Assembly (NCBI RefSeq): GCF_011040385.1
Contig: NZ_JAAIKB010000013.1
Coordinates: 1 to 64,000 of the forward strand
DNA: 64,000 bases
Reading direction: 5' to 3'
Source of the DNA: Falsiroseomonas algicola
GTDB lineage: Bacteria > Pseudomonadota > Alphaproteobacteria > Acetobacterales > Acetobacteraceae
A program made the position numbers and the translations under genes. Shown here in pieces: positions 44,930-54,207 of this stretch. How positions within the stretch are numbered: position 1 is the stretch's first letter; every line of letters begins with the position of its first letter. The notes under the pieces were generated by a model. It saw nothing but the letters and a program-made list of their open reading frames with translations, made no database searches and was not told the origin of the DNA.

Positions 44930-44968
44930 GCGTTAACGAATGCAGCCGGAAGATGCATTCGTTAACGC
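44930..44968. promoter_or_regulatory. Perfect 15-bp inverted repeat between divergent genes
   Basis: Arms gcgttaacgaatgca (44930-44944) and tgcattcgttaacgc (44954-44968) pair without mismatch around a 9-nt loop. Each arm contains gttaac. AT-rich against the surrounding GC. It is an operator candidate for the dehydrogenase, the FHA-type gene or both; a bidirectional terminator is less likely between divergent starts. Confidence 0.6.
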
Positions 44969-45013
44969 AATAATCGCCTTCCGGTTGGGGTCGCCTTAAG
45001 CGTATCTTGAGGA

Positions 45014-48000
45014 ATGGCCCGCCGCCCGCCCGTCTTCTCCATCGCCATGGCGCTGACCCTGGTGCCCTCGCCCGTGATGGCGCAGGCGGCGGATGCGCGG
45101 CCTTCCGGCGGCCAGGTGGTGGCCGGGCAGGCCAGCATCGGCCAGACCGCGACCCGCACCCAGGTGAACCAGGCCAGCGACCGCGCGGTGATCGAATGGC
45201 AGCGCTTCGATGTCGGCGCGCAGCACCAGGTGGATATCCGCCAACCCGCCGCGTCATCCTTCTCCCTGCAACGGGTGACGGGGGGCGATCCTTCCGCCAT
45301 CGCGGGGCGCATCACCTCGAATGGCGGCGTCGCGCTGGTGAACCCCGCGGGCGTGGTGTTCCACCAGGGCGCGCAGGTGGATGTGGCGGCGCTGATCGCG
45401 ACGACCTCCGACATCACCAACCAGAACTTCATGGCCGGGCGGATGGTCTTCGATGGCCAGCCGCGTCCCGGCGCGCGGGTGGAGAATCGGGGCACCGTCA
45501 CCGTCGCGGATCGCGGCCTGGCGGCGCTGGTGGCGCCCTCCGTCGCCAATTCCGGCACGATTCGCGCGCGGCTGGGCCGTGTCGCGCTGGCGGGCGGGGA
45601 GGCCTTCGCCCTGGACCTCGCGGGCGATGGCCTGCTGTCGCTCGACGTCACGCGCCAGGTCCAGGCGGCGCCCGGCGGCGCCACTGCGCTGGTGACGCAG
45701 GCCGGCACGATCGAGGCGCAGGGCGGCAGCGTGCTGCTCACCGCCTCCGCCGCGTCCAACGTGATCGAGACGCTGGTCCAGGCCAGCGGCAGCACCACCG
45801 CATCCCAGGTCGCCCTGCGCGGCCAGGGCGGCGGCGTCACCATCACCGGCGACGTCGCCGCGCCGCGCGGCGTGGTGGAGGCGACGGCCTCGGGCACCGT
45901 CCGCGTCGCCTCCGGCGCGCGGATCACCGCCGAGGCCGGGCGCGTCGCCATCGGTGCGGGGGCGGAAAGCCGGCCGGGGGCACCGCGCCGCCTCGCCGGC
46001 CGCACCGTCGTGGAGCAGGGCGCGCGCATCTCCGCCGATGGCGGCGGCAGCATCCTGGTGCATGGCGAGGGGCGCACGGAGATGCGCGGCGCCCTCTCCG
46101 CCACCGGCGGGGAGATCGAGGTGTCGTCGCGCGGCGCGCTGGCGCTGGACGGCGCGATGGCGGCGGATCGCGTGCTGGTCGATCCCGTCACGCTGCGGGT
46201 CGTCTCCACGCTGTCGGGCGCCACCGAACCGGCGGAGATCACCGCGGCCGCCGTCAATGCCACGACGGGCGCGCTCACCCTGCAGGCGGAGGCCGCCATC
46301 ACGGTGGAGGCCGCGATCAACAAGCCCAGCGGGCCGCTGACGCTGGAGACAACGAACGCCAGCGCGGCCGCCGGCGACGGCATCACCATTCTCCGCCCCG
46401 TGACCGTGGCCGGCGACCTGGTGCTGCGGAGCGCCGGCGACATCGCCCAGGCCGGCGCCGCCGCCCTGCTGAATGTCGGCACGCTGGAGGCACGGAGCAG
46501 CGCCGGGCAGGTGCGGCTCGAAGCCGCGGGCAACGCCATCCGCGCGCTGGCCGGCGGCGCTGCCGCCACGCGCCTCGGCATCGCCACCACCACCGCGCTC
46601 GCGGTCGATGGCGCCGTGACGGCGCCGGAGGTCGCGCTGGCGACAAGCGAATCGCTCACCCTGCGCGCTCCGCTCCTCGCCACCACCAGCCTCGACCTCA
46701 ACGCCGATCGCGGCGTGACGCAGGCGGCGACGGGGGCCGGCATCACGACCGGCCTGCTGCGCCTCCAGGCGCCGCTCGGCGCGGTCGCGCTGACGGGGGC
46801 GGGCAACGGCATCACCACGCTCGGCGACGCGACGGTGCCGGCCGGCCTCTCGCTGGTGAATGGCGGCGCGCTGAACATCGCGGGCAGCGTCAGCGGCGGG
46901 CGTCTGTCCTTCACCACGCTCGCGGGCGACCTGACGCAGGACCCCGCCGCATCACGGATCGTCGCCGATGAACTCCAGGCGGTGGCGGAGCAGGGCTCCG
47001 TGCTCTTCGACGGCACACTGAACAGCATCCCCCTGCTCTTCGGCCGCGCGCGGGACAGCTTCGTGGTGGATGCCGGCGGCGCCGTGCTGCTGGCCGCGCC
47101 GGTCACCGCGACCGATGTGGAGATCCGCGCCGTGGGCGAGATCGCGCAGGATATCGGCGCGCCGGTCACCGCCACGCGGCTGCGGCTGAACGCGACGGGC
47201 GGCGCCATCACGCTCGATGACCCCGCGAACCGGATCGCGGCGCTGGGCGATGTCGCGGCGGGCGGCGCCCTCATCCTCGCCACCGCCGATGCGCTCTCGA
47301 TCGAGGGCGCGCTCTCCGGCACCAGCGTCGGGCTGACCGCTGGCGGCGCCATCACGACGAATGGCGGCCACGTCGCGACGCCGCTGCTCACCGTCACCTC
47401 CACCGGCGGCCAGGTCAGGCTGGATGCCGCGGCGAATGCGATCGAGGCGCTGGGCGCCTCCGGCGCCGCCACCGACTTCACGCTGGTCAATGCCGGCGCG
47501 TTGCGCGTGGCGGGCGCGGTCGATGCGGGCACGGCGCTGCGGCTGACGGCGCAGAGCCTGGCGGTGGAGGCGCCGCTGGCCGCGCCGCTGGTGGTGCTGC
47601 GGGCGGAATCGGGCGACGTGACGCAGACCGCCGCGGGCGGCATCAGCGCGCCGCGCCTGCTGGCGGAAAGCCCGCTCGGCAATGTCCGCCTCGCCACCGC
47701 CAGCAACGGCATCGCGGCCTTCGGCGGCAGCGCCGCCTTCGAATGGGAGGTCGCGGCGGCGGGCAGCGCGGCGCCCGACGCCACGGCCGGCATCGTGGCG
47801 CCGCAGGTGCGGATGACCGTGGGCAGCGACCTGGTGCAGGACGGGGCCGCGGCCGGCATCCAGGCCGATCGCATCACCGTCTCCGCCGGCGGGCGGGTCG
47901 ATCTGCGGGCGGCGGCGAATGCGATCCGGGAACTGGGGGCCATCACCGCACCGGGGGGCCTCTCCCTCTCCACCACCACCGACCTGACGCTCGCGCTGCC

Positions 48001-49678
48001 GCTCGCCCTGCCCTCCGCGACGCTCACTGCCGCCGGCGGCATCACGCAGCTGACCGGCGCGCCGCTGGCGGCCGATGTCGTGCGGCTGGACGGCGGCACG
48101 GGCGACGTGACGCTGCCGGAAGGCGCCAATGCCATCGCGCGGGTCGCTTCCGGCCAGGCCGGCGGCGTTTTCCGCCTCTCCACCGCCGGCGCGCTGGCGA
48201 TCGAGGGCGCGGTCACCGCCGGCACGCGGATCGAGTTGCAGGCGGGCAGCGACATCAGCCAGGCCGGCACCGGGGCGGGGCTTTCGGCGCCGCTGCTCGG
48301 CGTGGTGTCGCTGGGCGGCAACGTCGCGCTGACCGGCGCGGGCAACCGCGTGCCGGCGCTGGGCTACAGCGCGGCGGCGGGCAATTTCACCCTGGCGCAG
48401 GAGGGCAGCGCGGCGCTCCGCCTGACGGGCCTGCTGGTCGCGCCCCTCGTCACGCTGCGGACGGAAGCGGGGGTGGAGGATGCCAGCGGCGGCGGGCTGC
48501 GCGCGGGCATGCTGGTGCTGGACACCACCGGGGCGGTGCGCCTCGACGCCGCCGGGCAGCACCTGCTGGATGCGGTGGCGGGCCGCGCCGGCAGCCTGGC
48601 GCTGACGGTGGAGGGCGCGCTCTCCGTCGCCGATCCGCTGGCGGTGACGGGCGCGGCCGCGCTCTCCGCCACCGCGATCTCGCTGGATGCGGGCATGGCG
48701 GCGGGCAGCGCGGCGCTGGTGGCGCGGGCGGGCGACGTGACCCAGGCGGCGACGGGGGCGGGGCTTTCGACCGGCAGCCTTTCCGTCCAGGCCAGCGGCG
48801 CCGTGGCGCTGGAAGGCGCGGGCAATGCCGTGACGCGGCTCACCGCCGGCAGCGCCGGGGCGGCCTTCGCGCTGGCCGATGCGGGGGCGCTGACGGTTGC
48901 GGGCGGCGTTTCCGGCACCGATGTCGTGCTGCGCGCCGCGGGGACCATGACGCTGGCGGGCGCCAGCCTGGCGGCGGATCGCGCCGTGCTGCTGGGCGTG
49001 CCGGGGGGACTCACCTCCACCTCCACGAGCCGGCTGCAGGCGCGGGACCCGCTGCTGCTGCCGGTGATGATCGTGGATACGCGGCGGGCAGGCGGGCTGA
49101 CCGCCATTCCCGCCGGCGTCGCGGCCGACCTGCCCGGCCTGCCGGCGGCGGCGCAGGCGACGCAGCTCTCCACCTTCGGCGCGCCCTCGGCGGCCGCGGC
49201 CGGCCCGGCGGTGTTCGACCTGGTGGTGGGGTCGTCCCCCCTCTTCCTGCTGCTCGATGCCGGCAGCGCGCTGGGGGTGCTGGAGGCCGGGCGGCTCGGC
49301 GTGCTGGGCAGTGGCGGCTCCGCCTTCATCGTCGGCACGCTGGGCGGCGCGGGGGGCGGCACCGCCGCGCAATCCGTGGCGGTGGCCGCCACCGGCAGCA
49401 GCTACCTCTTCAACAGCTGCGTCATGGGGGCGGCACTCTGCGGCGGGCAGGAGGTGACGCCGGAAGTGCCGGACCCCGGCGTGCCCGTGACGCCGCCCGT
49501 CGTGGTGGTCCCGGAAATCCCGACGCCCAGCGGCCCGACGCTGTCCGGCTCGCTGGTCCTGCTGCCCGGCGCCAGCATCGCGCCCCGGCTGCTGGCCGCG
49601 GATCTCCGCGCCGGCAGCCCGGACGGGCCGCCGGAATGGCTGCTGCTGTCACCCTGGCGGCGCGAGGAGGACCCCTGA
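45014..49678 (+). CDS. Filamentous hemagglutinin-type secreted exoprotein with degenerate repeats (1554 aa)
   Basis: Signal peptide (about residues 1-23, ending VMAQA) then a two-partner secretion domain: NQASDRAVIEWQRFDVGAQH, RITSNGGVALVNPAGVVFHQ with the NPxG-like motif VNPAGVVF. Behind it come about 10 degenerate repeats of 70-90 residues, each with a signature like GAGNGITTLG or AANAIEALG, then FTLVNAGALRVAGAV and DVTQ, predicting a long beta-helix. The last 90 residues are different: a C-rich patch, a Pro/Val linker and a Leu-rich end. No TpsB porin is in the window. The ATG at 45014 follows cttgagga. Probably an adhesin or contact protein. Confidence 0.87.
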   Translation: MARRPPVFSIAMALTLVPSPVMAQAADARPSGGQVVAGQASIGQTATRTQVNQASDRAVIEWQRFDVGAQHQVDIRQPAASSFSLQRVTGGDPSAIAGRITSNGGVALVNPAGVVFHQGAQVDVAALIATTSDITNQNFMAGRMVFDGQPRPGARVENRGTVTVADRGLAALVAPSVANSGTIRARLGRVALAGGEAFALDLAGDGLLSLDVTRQVQAAPGGATALVTQAGTIEAQGGSVLLTASAASNVIETLVQASGSTTASQVALRGQGGGVTITGDVAAPRGVVEATASGTVRVASGARITAEAGRVAIGAGAESRPGAPRRLAGRTVVEQGARISADGGGSILVHGEGRTEMRGALSATGGEIEVSSRGALALDGAMAADRVLVDPVTLRVVSTLSGATEPAEITAAAVNATTGALTLQAEAAITVEAAINKPSGPLTLETTNASAAAGDGITILRPVTVAGDLVLRSAGDIAQAGAAALLNVGTLEARSSAGQVRLEAAGNAIRALAGGAAATRLGIATTTALAVDGAVTAPEVALATSESLTLRAPLLATTSLDLNADRGVTQAATGAGITTGLLRLQAPLGAVALTGAGNGITTLGDATVPAGLSLVNGGALNIAGSVSGGRLSFTTLAGDLTQDPAASRIVADELQAVAEQGSVLFDGTLNSIPLLFGRARDSFVVDAGGAVLLAAPVTATDVEIRAVGEIAQDIGAPVTATRLRLNATGGAITLDDPANRIAALGDVAAGGALILATADALSIEGALSGTSVGLTAGGAITTNGGHVATPLLTVTSTGGQVRLDAAANAIEALGASGAATDFTLVNAGALRVAGAVDAGTALRLTAQSLAVEAPLAAPLVVLRAESGDVTQTAAGGISAPRLLAESPLGNVRLATASNGIAAFGGSAAFEWEVAAAGSAAPDATAGIVAPQVRMTVGSDLVQDGAAAGIQADRITVSAGGRVDLRAAANAIRELGAITAPGGLSLSTTTDLTLALPLALPSATLTAAGGITQLTGAPLAADVVRLDGGTGDVTLPEGANAIARVASGQAGGVFRLSTAGALAIEGAVTAGTRIELQAGSDISQAGTGAGLSAPLLGVVSLGGNVALTGAGNRVPALGYSAAAGNFTLAQEGSAALRLTGLLVAPLVTLRTEAGVEDASGGGLRAGMLVLDTTGAVRLDAAGQHLLDAVAGRAGSLALTVEGALSVADPLAVTGAAALSATAISLDAGMAAGSAALVARAGDVTQAATGAGLSTGSLSVQASGAVALEGAGNAVTRLTAGSAGAAFALADAGALTVAGGVSGTDVVLRAAGTMTLAGASLAADRAVLLGVPGGLTSTSTSRLQARDPLLLPVMIVDTRRAGGLTAIPAGVAADLPGLPAAAQATQLSTFGAPSAAAAGPAVFDLVVGSSPLFLLLDAGSALGVLEAGRLGVLGSGGSAFIVGTLGGAGGGTAAQSVAVAATGSSYLFNSCVMGAALCGGQEVTPEVPDPGVPVTPPVVVVPEIPTPSGPTLSGSLVLLPGASIAPRLLAADLRAGSPDGPPEWLLLSPWRREEDP

Positions 49679-50524
49679 CCCGCCCAGCGCCGGCAGATCC
49701 TGCACCCGCGGCAGCGCGGCGGGCCGCAGCGTGATGCTGCCATCCGGGTTGGGCTGCGCCGTGACGGGGCCGAGGCGGCTCAGCGCCTCCAGCGCCGCCG
49801 CCAGCCGCGCCTCGTCCAGCGGGGCCTGAGCGCCAGGCAACGGCTCCGCCGAAGGCTGGCCGCGCATCAGGTTGGCGGCGACGCGGGCGGGGTCGAGGTC
49901 CGGCGCCGCGCGCATCGCCTCCAGCAGCGCGGCCGCGGCGGCCGGTGCGGTCGCCAGCAGCGCGGCATGGATCTGGTCGCGCCGGGCGTCCGGCGGCAGC
50001 GGCGCCTGGACGGCCCGCGCGGCGGCGATCCGCCTGGCCGTCGCCGCCAGGTCAGCGGCCAGGACGGCGTGGCGACGGCTGGCCAGCAGGGCGCGCGTCG
50101 CCGTCTCATCGAGCCCCGCGGCCGCCGCGGCGAAGACCGGGTCATGCGCGCGCCGCGCCGCGATCTCCCGCCGCTCCGCCTCCGTCTCCGGCCGGGATGC
50201 CGCATCCAGCAGCAGTCGCGCGACCAGGGGCGCGGGCGCATCCGGCAGCGGCGCCGCGCGCACCGGCGCGGGCACGATCGCCAGGCTCCGCGGCGGGGGA
50301 GAGGGCGGACGCGGCTTCGGGAAGATCACGGCCTGGACCCAGAGGCAGGCGGCCAGCGGCAGCGTGCCGATGGCGATATGCGCGGGCAGGCCGATCTTCG
50401 GCACCGCCGCGCTGAAGACCAGGAAGCAGCCCAGACCGAGCAGCACCGCCCCCGCCCAGAGCCCGGCCAGGGCGGCAAGGCGGGCAGGCGGCAGGGGCGC
50501 GGGCTTCGCGCGGCGGCCCAGCAT
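49649..50524 (-). CDS. Membrane protein with two helices and Ala/Arg-rich domain (291 aa)
   Basis: Two N-terminal membrane helices (LAALAGLWAGAVLLGLGCFL, AHIAIGTLPLAACLWVQAVI) then a Pro-rich linker and a long Ala/Arg/Glu helical domain. No family recognised. Third gene of the convergent operon; the 3' end overlaps the FHA-type gene end by 30 nt. Start ATG 50524 with a TTG just before. It may be an inner-membrane partner of the two exported proteins. Confidence 0.65.
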   Translation of the reverse strand: MLGRRAKPAPLPPARLAALAGLWAGAVLLGLGCFLVFSAAVPKIGLPAHIAIGTLPLAACLWVQAVIFPKPRPPSPPPRSLAIVPAPVRAAPLPDAPAPLVARLLLDAASRPETEAERREIAARRAHDPVFAAAAAGLDETATRALLASRRHAVLAADLAATARRIAAARAVQAPLPPDARRDQIHAALLATAPAAAAALLEAMRAAPDLDPARVAANLMRGQPSAEPLPGAQAPLDEARLAAALEALSRLGPVTAQPNPDGSITLRPAALPRVQDLPALGGSGVLLAPPG

Positions 50525-50547
50525 CAAGGCGGGCGATCCAGGCAGGC

Positions 50548-51405
50548 TCAGCGCAGGTTCATCAGCCCCTCGAAGAGGCCGCGCAGCATGCCGGCGCCCT
50601 CGGTCAGGCCTTCCACCCGCAAGGGCCGGCCCTCCGCCGTGCCCGTCGCGGTGGCGAAGCCGGCGCGGTCCTGCGCCAGCTCCGCGGCGGAGAGCCTTCC
50701 ATCCCCGTCATAGTCCAGGCTTTCCAGCAGGGCGCGCCCGGCCAGGATGCCGGCGACGGCGCCGGCCCCGACCGCGGCGGCGATGACGTCCTGCGTGCCG
50801 CCTTCCTGCACCGCGCCCAGCCAGGCGGCGCCACGGGCGAGCCGCGCGATCTCCGCCGTGGTCAGCAGCCCGTCGCCGCTGACATCGGCCTGGGCGACGA
50901 TCGCCTGGGCGCAGACGCCGGGGGTTCCGCTGGCGCAGCCGGCTTCGAGGTTCTCGATGATGGAGAGGAAGGCAGCGCCTTCGCCATGCAGCGCGGCCAG
51001 CACGGGGGGCGGCGCCGGGCAGCGGCGCCAGGCGGCGACGGGGGTCTCGCCCGGCAGCCGGTCGTCGCGCAGCTTGGCGTCGGGCTCGGCCGTCTCCAGC
51101 GAATCACCGGCATTGCGCAGCAGGATGCGCGGCGCCTCGGCGCCGGTGGCGGTGCCGATGGTCCAGCTTTCCGTGGCGCGCGTCGCCGCCAGGCGGAACA
51201 GGCGGGCAGGCGCCTCGGCCTCCACCCGCGCGACGCTGCGGGCCGTGACCAGCAGCATCCCGCGGGGGTCGGCGCAGTCACCGGCGAACCAGGCGCCGCG
51301 CTGCGCATCCGGCAGCACCGCGGCGGGTTGTGCCGCCAGCGGCGGGATCGCGGCCAGCGACAGGGTGGCGGCGCCGATCAGGCGCCGGGTCCAGGCAGGC
51401 ATCAT
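50548..51405 (-). CDS. Secreted EF-hand protein (285 aa)
   Basis: Signal peptide MMPAWTRRLIGAATLSLAAI to PPLAAQ. The middle region has paired Cys and a beta-rich part (CADPRGMLLVTARSVARVEA). Two EF-hand loops near the C-terminus (QADVSGDGLLTTAEIARL and SLDYDGDGRLSAAELAQD) keep the Asp/Gly/Glu calcium ligands. It probably senses or stabilises with periplasmic calcium. The ATG at 51405 overlaps the previous gene stop (ATGATG), so it is coupled to the repeat-protein gene. Confidence 0.75.
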   Translation of the reverse strand: MMPAWTRRLIGAATLSLAAIPPLAAQPAAVLPDAQRGAWFAGDCADPRGMLLVTARSVARVEAEAPARLFRLAATRATESWTIGTATGAEAPRILLRNAGDSLETAEPDAKLRDDRLPGETPVAAWRRCPAPPPVLAALHGEGAAFLSIIENLEAGCASGTPGVCAQAIVAQADVSGDGLLTTAEIARLARGAAWLGAVQEGGTQDVIAAAVGAGAVAGILAGRALLESLDYDGDGRLSAAELAQDRAGFATATGTAEGRPLRVEGLTEGAGMLRGLFEGLMNLR

Positions 51406-52610
51406 CGCACCTCGATCTCCTCGCCGCGGCAGAGATCGATGCCGGGTCGCGACACTTCCCGCCCATCGCGGAACACCACCACCAGGTCGCCGGTGCAGAC
51501 GCCGCCCTCCAGCCCCGGCAGGTCCACCGCATCGCCGACCGGCACCACATCGGCGCCGAGGCGATCCGTCCCGCGCGGCGCGCCCGGCGCGCCGGCATAG
51601 ACCTCCACCACCGGCAGGGGCCCGGCATTGCGGAGACGGAAGCTGCCCGGGGAGGGTGTCGGCGTCGTGGCCGGCGCCGGCGTCTCCTCGATCCGCTGCA
51701 CCACCCAGCCGGGGGCAAGCACGATGCGCGGCTGTTCGCAGATATTGACCTCCCGCGCTTCCTCCGCCCCGCCATTGGGGAAGACAATGCGGATGTCGGC
51801 CTCGCAGCCGCCCTCCATCTGCACCACCGTCTCCTGCCCCTGCGGCAGGGTGGCGGCGCCCAGCCGGTCCGGACCCCAGTCGCTGTCGCTGCTGGGGGAG
51901 ACATAGACTTCCTGCACGGTGGCGAGGTGCCGGTTGACCAGCGCGACCGATTGCGTCGGCGGGCGCGGGATGCCGCTGCGGTCGAAGGCGACGGTCCGGT
52001 TGGCGCAGAGGTCGAGGCCCTGCTTCACCTCCTCCCGGTCATCGGCATAGACGGCGCGGAGATCGAAGGCGCAGTCCCGCGTGCGCATGCGCAGCCGGAA
52101 GGTCGCATTGGCGTCGATCACGCCGGCGCCGAGGCGATCCGGGCCCCAGGCATCCTCCGCGCGCGGTTCGGGCCGGGCGGGCGCCGCGTAGAGTTCGCGC
52201 AGCACCGTGTCGCTGCGGTTGGCGATCTCCGCCTCCAGCGTCGGCAGCGCGGGGTCGCCATAGATCAGGCGCTGGGTGCGGCAGATATCGACCCGGCGGC
52301 GCACATCCTCCGACCCGTCCTGGAAGATCGCGACGGTGTCCCAGGTGCAGTTCTGGATGCGGCCCAGGCGCAGCCGGAAGGTCGCGCCCTGCGGCACCGT
52401 GTCCCGCCCCAGCCGGTCCTGCCCGCGATCCTGGCTGTTGGGCGCGAAGAGGTAGAAATTCTGCAGGACGAGGTCGGTCTCGTTCTGCAGCGTGATCTCC
52501 CGGTTCGGCGCCTGCTGGGCGGGCTGCTGCTGGGCCATCGCGCCGCCCGCGATGGCAAGGCCGATCACCGCCAGGGCGCAAGCTCGCCTGATGGCTCGGA
52601 TGGGTCGCAT
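51402..52610 (-). CDS. Secreted protein with four Cys-pair repeats (402 aa)
   Basis: Signal peptide MRPIRAIRRACALAVIGLAI to AMAQ. Then four tandem domains of about 80 residues, each with a DRLG motif (at about residues 65, 158, 248 and 349) and an identical Cys spacing: C88/C110, C180/C202, C269/C291, C372/C394, always 22 residues apart. Shared pattern: Val-Tyr strand, WGPDRLG, Cys, DI..VF.DG, DLC. No other Cys lie in the mature part, so each repeat probably has one disulfide. Family not recognised. First gene of the operon with the EF-hand and membrane proteins. Start chosen at 52610 by the signal peptide. Confidence 0.78.
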   Translation of the reverse strand: MRPIRAIRRACALAVIGLAIAGGAMAQQQPAQQAPNREITLQNETDLVLQNFYLFAPNSQDRGQDRLGRDTVPQGATFRLRLGRIQNCTWDTVAIFQDGSEDVRRRVDICRTQRLIYGDPALPTLEAEIANRSDTVLRELYAAPARPEPRAEDAWGPDRLGAGVIDANATFRLRMRTRDCAFDLRAVYADDREEVKQGLDLCANRTVAFDRSGIPRPPTQSVALVNRHLATVQEVYVSPSSDSDWGPDRLGAATLPQGQETVVQMEGGCEADIRIVFPNGGAEEAREVNICEQPRIVLAPGWVVQRIEETPAPATTPTPSPGSFRLRNAGPLPVVEVYAGAPGAPRGTDRLGADVVPVGDAVDLPGLEGGVCTGDLVVVFRDGREVSRPGIDLCRGEEIEVR

Positions 52611-52690
52611 GTGTGGCCGGGCTCCCGCTGGTCCGCCCGACAATGCTCATGCGCCACGCCATACGCAAGCAAGCGTTTCTTTCCAGGCCG

Positions 52691-54052
52691 TTAACCAACC
52701 CTCGCCGTGTTGTCGGCGGGCTCCGGGCCTTCCAGGTCCTGCGCCTTCGGCCGCCAGATCGCATAGGCCAGCAGGATCAGCACCAGGAGCCCGCCGGCCA
52801 AAGCAGGGGCGCGCCAATCGCCGGTCATCAGCCGGTTCACCAGCAGGGACCCGCAGACCAGCGCGCCGAGCGCGGGGACGAATTGCGGCACCTCGAACCC
52901 GCCCGGCACCGGGCCGTCCCGCCGCTGCAGCGTGAGGAGCGCCAGGTTCACCACGGTGAAGACCGCCAGCAGCAGCAGCACGGTGGCGGCGGCGAGCTGG
53001 CCGATATTGCCGGCCAGCACCAGCGCCACCAGGATGGGCAGCAGCGCCAGCGTCGCGATGTGCGGCGTGCGGCGCGTGGGGTGGATGCGCGCGCAGGCCG
53101 CCGGCATCAGCCCCTGCCGCGCCATGCCGAGCAGCAGGCGCGACGCCGTGACGTAGTTCAGCAGCGCGGTGTTGGAGACCGCGAAGATGGTGATGGCGAC
53201 ATAGCCCCAGCCCGGGAACCAGGGCGCGGCGCGGGCCATCACCTCCGCCAGCGGGCCCGGCGCCGCCGCCAGTTCCCGCCAGGGCACGACGGAGACGGCG
53301 GTGATGGCGACGGCGATGTAGAGGGCGGTTGCCGCCAGCATGGCGGCGATGATGCCGATCGGCAGTGTCCGGCGCGGGTCCTTCGCCTCCTCCGCCACGT
53401 TCAGCGTGTCCTCGAAGCCGATGAAGGCGAAGAAGGTCAGGATGGCGCCGGTCATGAGGAAGGAGAGGCCGATGCCATCGGGGCTCGGCGTCTCGAACAG
53501 ATCGGCGCTGCCCCAATAGGGTGCGCCGACGGCGATCACGAGCAGCAGGCCCGCCGCCTCCACCGCCGTGCAGACCAGGTTCATCCACATGCTTTCCTGG
53601 ATGCCGCGCAGCACGACGCCCGCGATCAGCAGCAGGAAGCCCAGCGCCAGGATCAGCGGCGCCACCGCCTCCGCCCCCAGCAGCCGCAGCAGGTTCTCCG
53701 CCACCACGCGGGACTGGGTGGCGACGGAGGTGAGGCCGGAGGCCATGACCGCGAGGCCCACCACCCAGGTCAGCAGCGGCCGGGCGAAGGCGCGCTGGGT
53801 GACATAGGCCGCACCCCCCGCCCGCGGATGGCGGCTGCCGAGGGAGGCGTAGGAAAGCCCCGTCAGCAGCGCCGCCACCATGGCGACGATGAAGCCGAGC
53901 CAGACGGCGGAGCCGAGTTCGCCGGCCGCCCGCCCGACCAGGCCATAGATGCCCGCCCCCAGCATGCCGCCCAGCGTATAGGCGAAGAGCTGGACGGGCC
54001 CGATGCTGCGATGGAGCGCGGGCTCCGCGCCATCCGGTTGGGATGCGGGCAT
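52691..54052 (-). CDS. APC family amino acid permease (453 aa)
   Basis: Twelve predicted membrane helices. The start IGPVQLFAYTLGGMLGAGIY and later GFEDTLNVAEEAKDPRRTLP are the typical APC signatures; SRVVAENLLRLLGAE and VSNTALLNYVTASRLLLGMA also fit. Probably imports an amino acid or polyamine by H+ symport; substrate unknown. The ATG at 54052 has gggagga upstream. The long frame also starts at 54139, but that extension has no membrane start. Divergent from tctC. Confidence 0.9.
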   Translation of the reverse strand: MPASQPDGAEPALHRSIGPVQLFAYTLGGMLGAGIYGLVGRAAGELGSAVWLGFIVAMVAALLTGLSYASLGSRHPRAGGAAYVTQRAFARPLLTWVVGLAVMASGLTSVATQSRVVAENLLRLLGAEAVAPLILALGFLLLIAGVVLRGIQESMWMNLVCTAVEAAGLLLVIAVGAPYWGSADLFETPSPDGIGLSFLMTGAILTFFAFIGFEDTLNVAEEAKDPRRTLPIGIIAAMLAATALYIAVAITAVSVVPWRELAAAPGPLAEVMARAAPWFPGWGYVAITIFAVSNTALLNYVTASRLLLGMARQGLMPAACARIHPTRRTPHIATLALLPILVALVLAGNIGQLAAATVLLLLAVFTVVNLALLTLQRRDGPVPGGFEVPQFVPALGALVCGSLLVNRLMTGDWRAPALAGGLLVLILLAYAIWRPKAQDLEGPEPADNTARVG

Positions 54053-54207
54053 GGCGTTCGGTTCCTCCCGGCGGTGACACGGAAACAGGACGCACGGCAA
54101 CCCCTCCGGTTGCGCGGAGGCGCGTCGGCGCCCGGCCACGGTGCCACCTTCCGGCGCGGACGACAGCCTTCTAAGGTGGATGGGAAAGCGCCATTCCTGG
54201 AGGAAAC

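Noticed and set aside
44962-48345. Minus-strand open frame (1127 codons) opposite the FHA-type gene
   Set aside because: Ser/Ala/Pro-rich antisense translation without domain signatures; the plus strand has a signal peptide and TPS domain.
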